A DNA stretch of 5,957 bases from Actinomycetes bacterium (GTDB lineage: Bacteria > Actinomycetota > Acidimicrobiia > Acidimicrobiales > RAAP-2). The notes under the pieces are model-generated. The model saw only the letters and a list, made by a program, of their open reading frames with translations, made no database searches and was not told the origin of the DNA. A program made the position numbers and the translations under genes. The stretch lies in the NCBI GenBank assembly GCA_021826655.1, contig JAKAZC010000183.1:1-5957 (forward strand), read 5' to 3'. Of the stretch, positions 5,304-5,957 are shown piece after piece. Each line of letters starts with the position of its first letter. The first letter of the stretch is position 1.

Positions 5304-5957
5304 ATGTCCGAACTGCTCCGCGAACGCCAGGGTCACATCGAGATCCTCACCATCAACCGTCCCGAGGCGCGCAATGCCATCAACCTGGCCACGGCCACGG
5401 CGCTGTCGACCGCGCTCGACGAGATCGAGGTCGACGGCGACGTCTGGGTCGTCGTGCTCACCGCCGCAGGCGACAAGGCGTTCTCGGCGGGCATGGACCT
5501 GAAGGCCTTCGCCACCGGCGAGTTCCCCATCACCGACAAGGGCTTCGGCGGAATCACCACGCGCAGCTTCCCGAAGCCGCTCATCGCCGCCTGCAACGGA
5601 TCCGCCCTGGCCGGCGGGTGCGAGATCATGCTCAGCTGCGATCTGGTGGTGGCGGTCGACCACGCCAAATTCGGGATCCCCGAGGTCGCCCGCGGCCTGG
5701 TGGCCGGCGCCGGCGGCCTCATCCGGCTGCCGAAGCGGCTCCCCCGGGCCATCGCCCTCGAGATGGCGCTGACCGGCGAGCCGATCAGCGCGGCACGGGC
5801 GCTCGAGATCGGCCTGGTCAACCGGGTGGTGCCCGCCGACCAGCTGATGCCGGAGGCCCTGGCCCTGGCCGAGCGCATCGCCAAGAACGCGCCGCTCGCC
5901 GTCCGGCTGTCCAAGCAGGTGATGCTCCAGGCGGGGGAGCTGCCCGAGGCCGAGGCG
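5304..5957 (+). CDS. Crotonase/enoyl-CoA hydratase family protein (3' end cut by the window)
   Basis: The first 218 residues are present with no stop; crotonases are usually about 250-270 residues, so only about 35-50 are missing. The enzyme would hydrate trans-2-enoyl-CoA to 3-hydroxyacyl-CoA in beta-oxidation-type pathways in the cytoplasm. AFSAGMDLKAF (59-69) and NGSALAGGCEIML (98-110) form the CoA/oxyanion-hole segments. Glu107 and Glu127 (in FGIPEVARGL, 123-132) match Glu144 and Glu164 of rat mitochondrial enoyl-CoA hydratase, so true hydratase activity is plausible. GLVNRVVP (170-177) is also typical. The second position of the usual GGG motif is shifted to LAGG, as in several mycobacterial EchA paralogues (from memory). 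The gene lies 23 nt after the TLP1 gene with its own RBS. Acyl chain or steroid substrate cannot be told; a dehydratase or isomerase role within the superfamily remains possible. Confidence 0.92.
   Translation, partial: MSELLRERQGHIEILTINRPEARNAINLATATALSTALDEIEVDGDVWVVVLTAAGDKAFSAGMDLKAFATGEFPITDKGFGGITTRSFPKPLIAACNGSALAGGCEIMLSCDLVVAVDHAKFGIPEVARGLVAGAGGLIRLPKRLPRAIALEMALTGEPISAARALEIGLVNRVVPADQLMPEALALAERIAKNAPLAVRLSKQVMLQAGELPEAEA

Overview
The window is dense, very GC-rich DNA with strong G/C at third codon positions. The gene families (a DHA2-type exporter, a DUF5522 protein, a TLP1 thiolase-like protein) point to a high-GC actinomycete. An Acidimicrobiia-like or related Actinomycetota lineage would fit, but no marker fixes it below phylum. 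I found no rRNA, tRNA, CRISPR array or transposase gene.

Layout from left to right. Positions 1-60 hold three perfect 20-bp tandem repeats whose junctions form 13-bp palindromes. A good sigma-70-type promoter (92-120) follows. Next is a rightward pair: a 14-TM major facilitator drug/H+ antiporter-like exporter (190-1839, GTG start) and a 78-residue cysteine-rich DUF5522 protein (1853-2089), 13 nt apart and probably co-transcribed. The exporter gene ends in an exact 42-bp duplication that carries two G-quadruplex motifs.

A 46-bp convergent gap with GC-rich dyads separates this pair from a leftward family 1 glycoside hydrolase (2136-3626, minus strand), a probable cytoplasmic beta-glycosidase with both catalytic glutamates. 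Its start region faces a second rightward pair across 124 bp, which holds a perfect 6-bp-arm dyad and overlapping candidate -10 boxes.

The second pair is a TLP1-type thiolase-like protein (3751-5280) that lacks the classical thiolase catalytic residues, followed 23 nt later by an enoyl-CoA hydratase/crotonase (5304 to beyond the window edge) that keeps both catalytic glutamates. This pair suggests acyl-CoA (fatty acid or sterol side-chain type) metabolism, with the thiolase-like protein in a non-classical role.

The three transcription units have no obvious shared pathway. I do not see a defence, mobile or otherwise exotic multi-gene system. The points most worth following are the palindromic repeat array at the exporter promoter, the exporter/DUF5522 coupling with G4 motifs between them, and the catalytically degenerate thiolase-like protein beside a catalytically intact crotonase.
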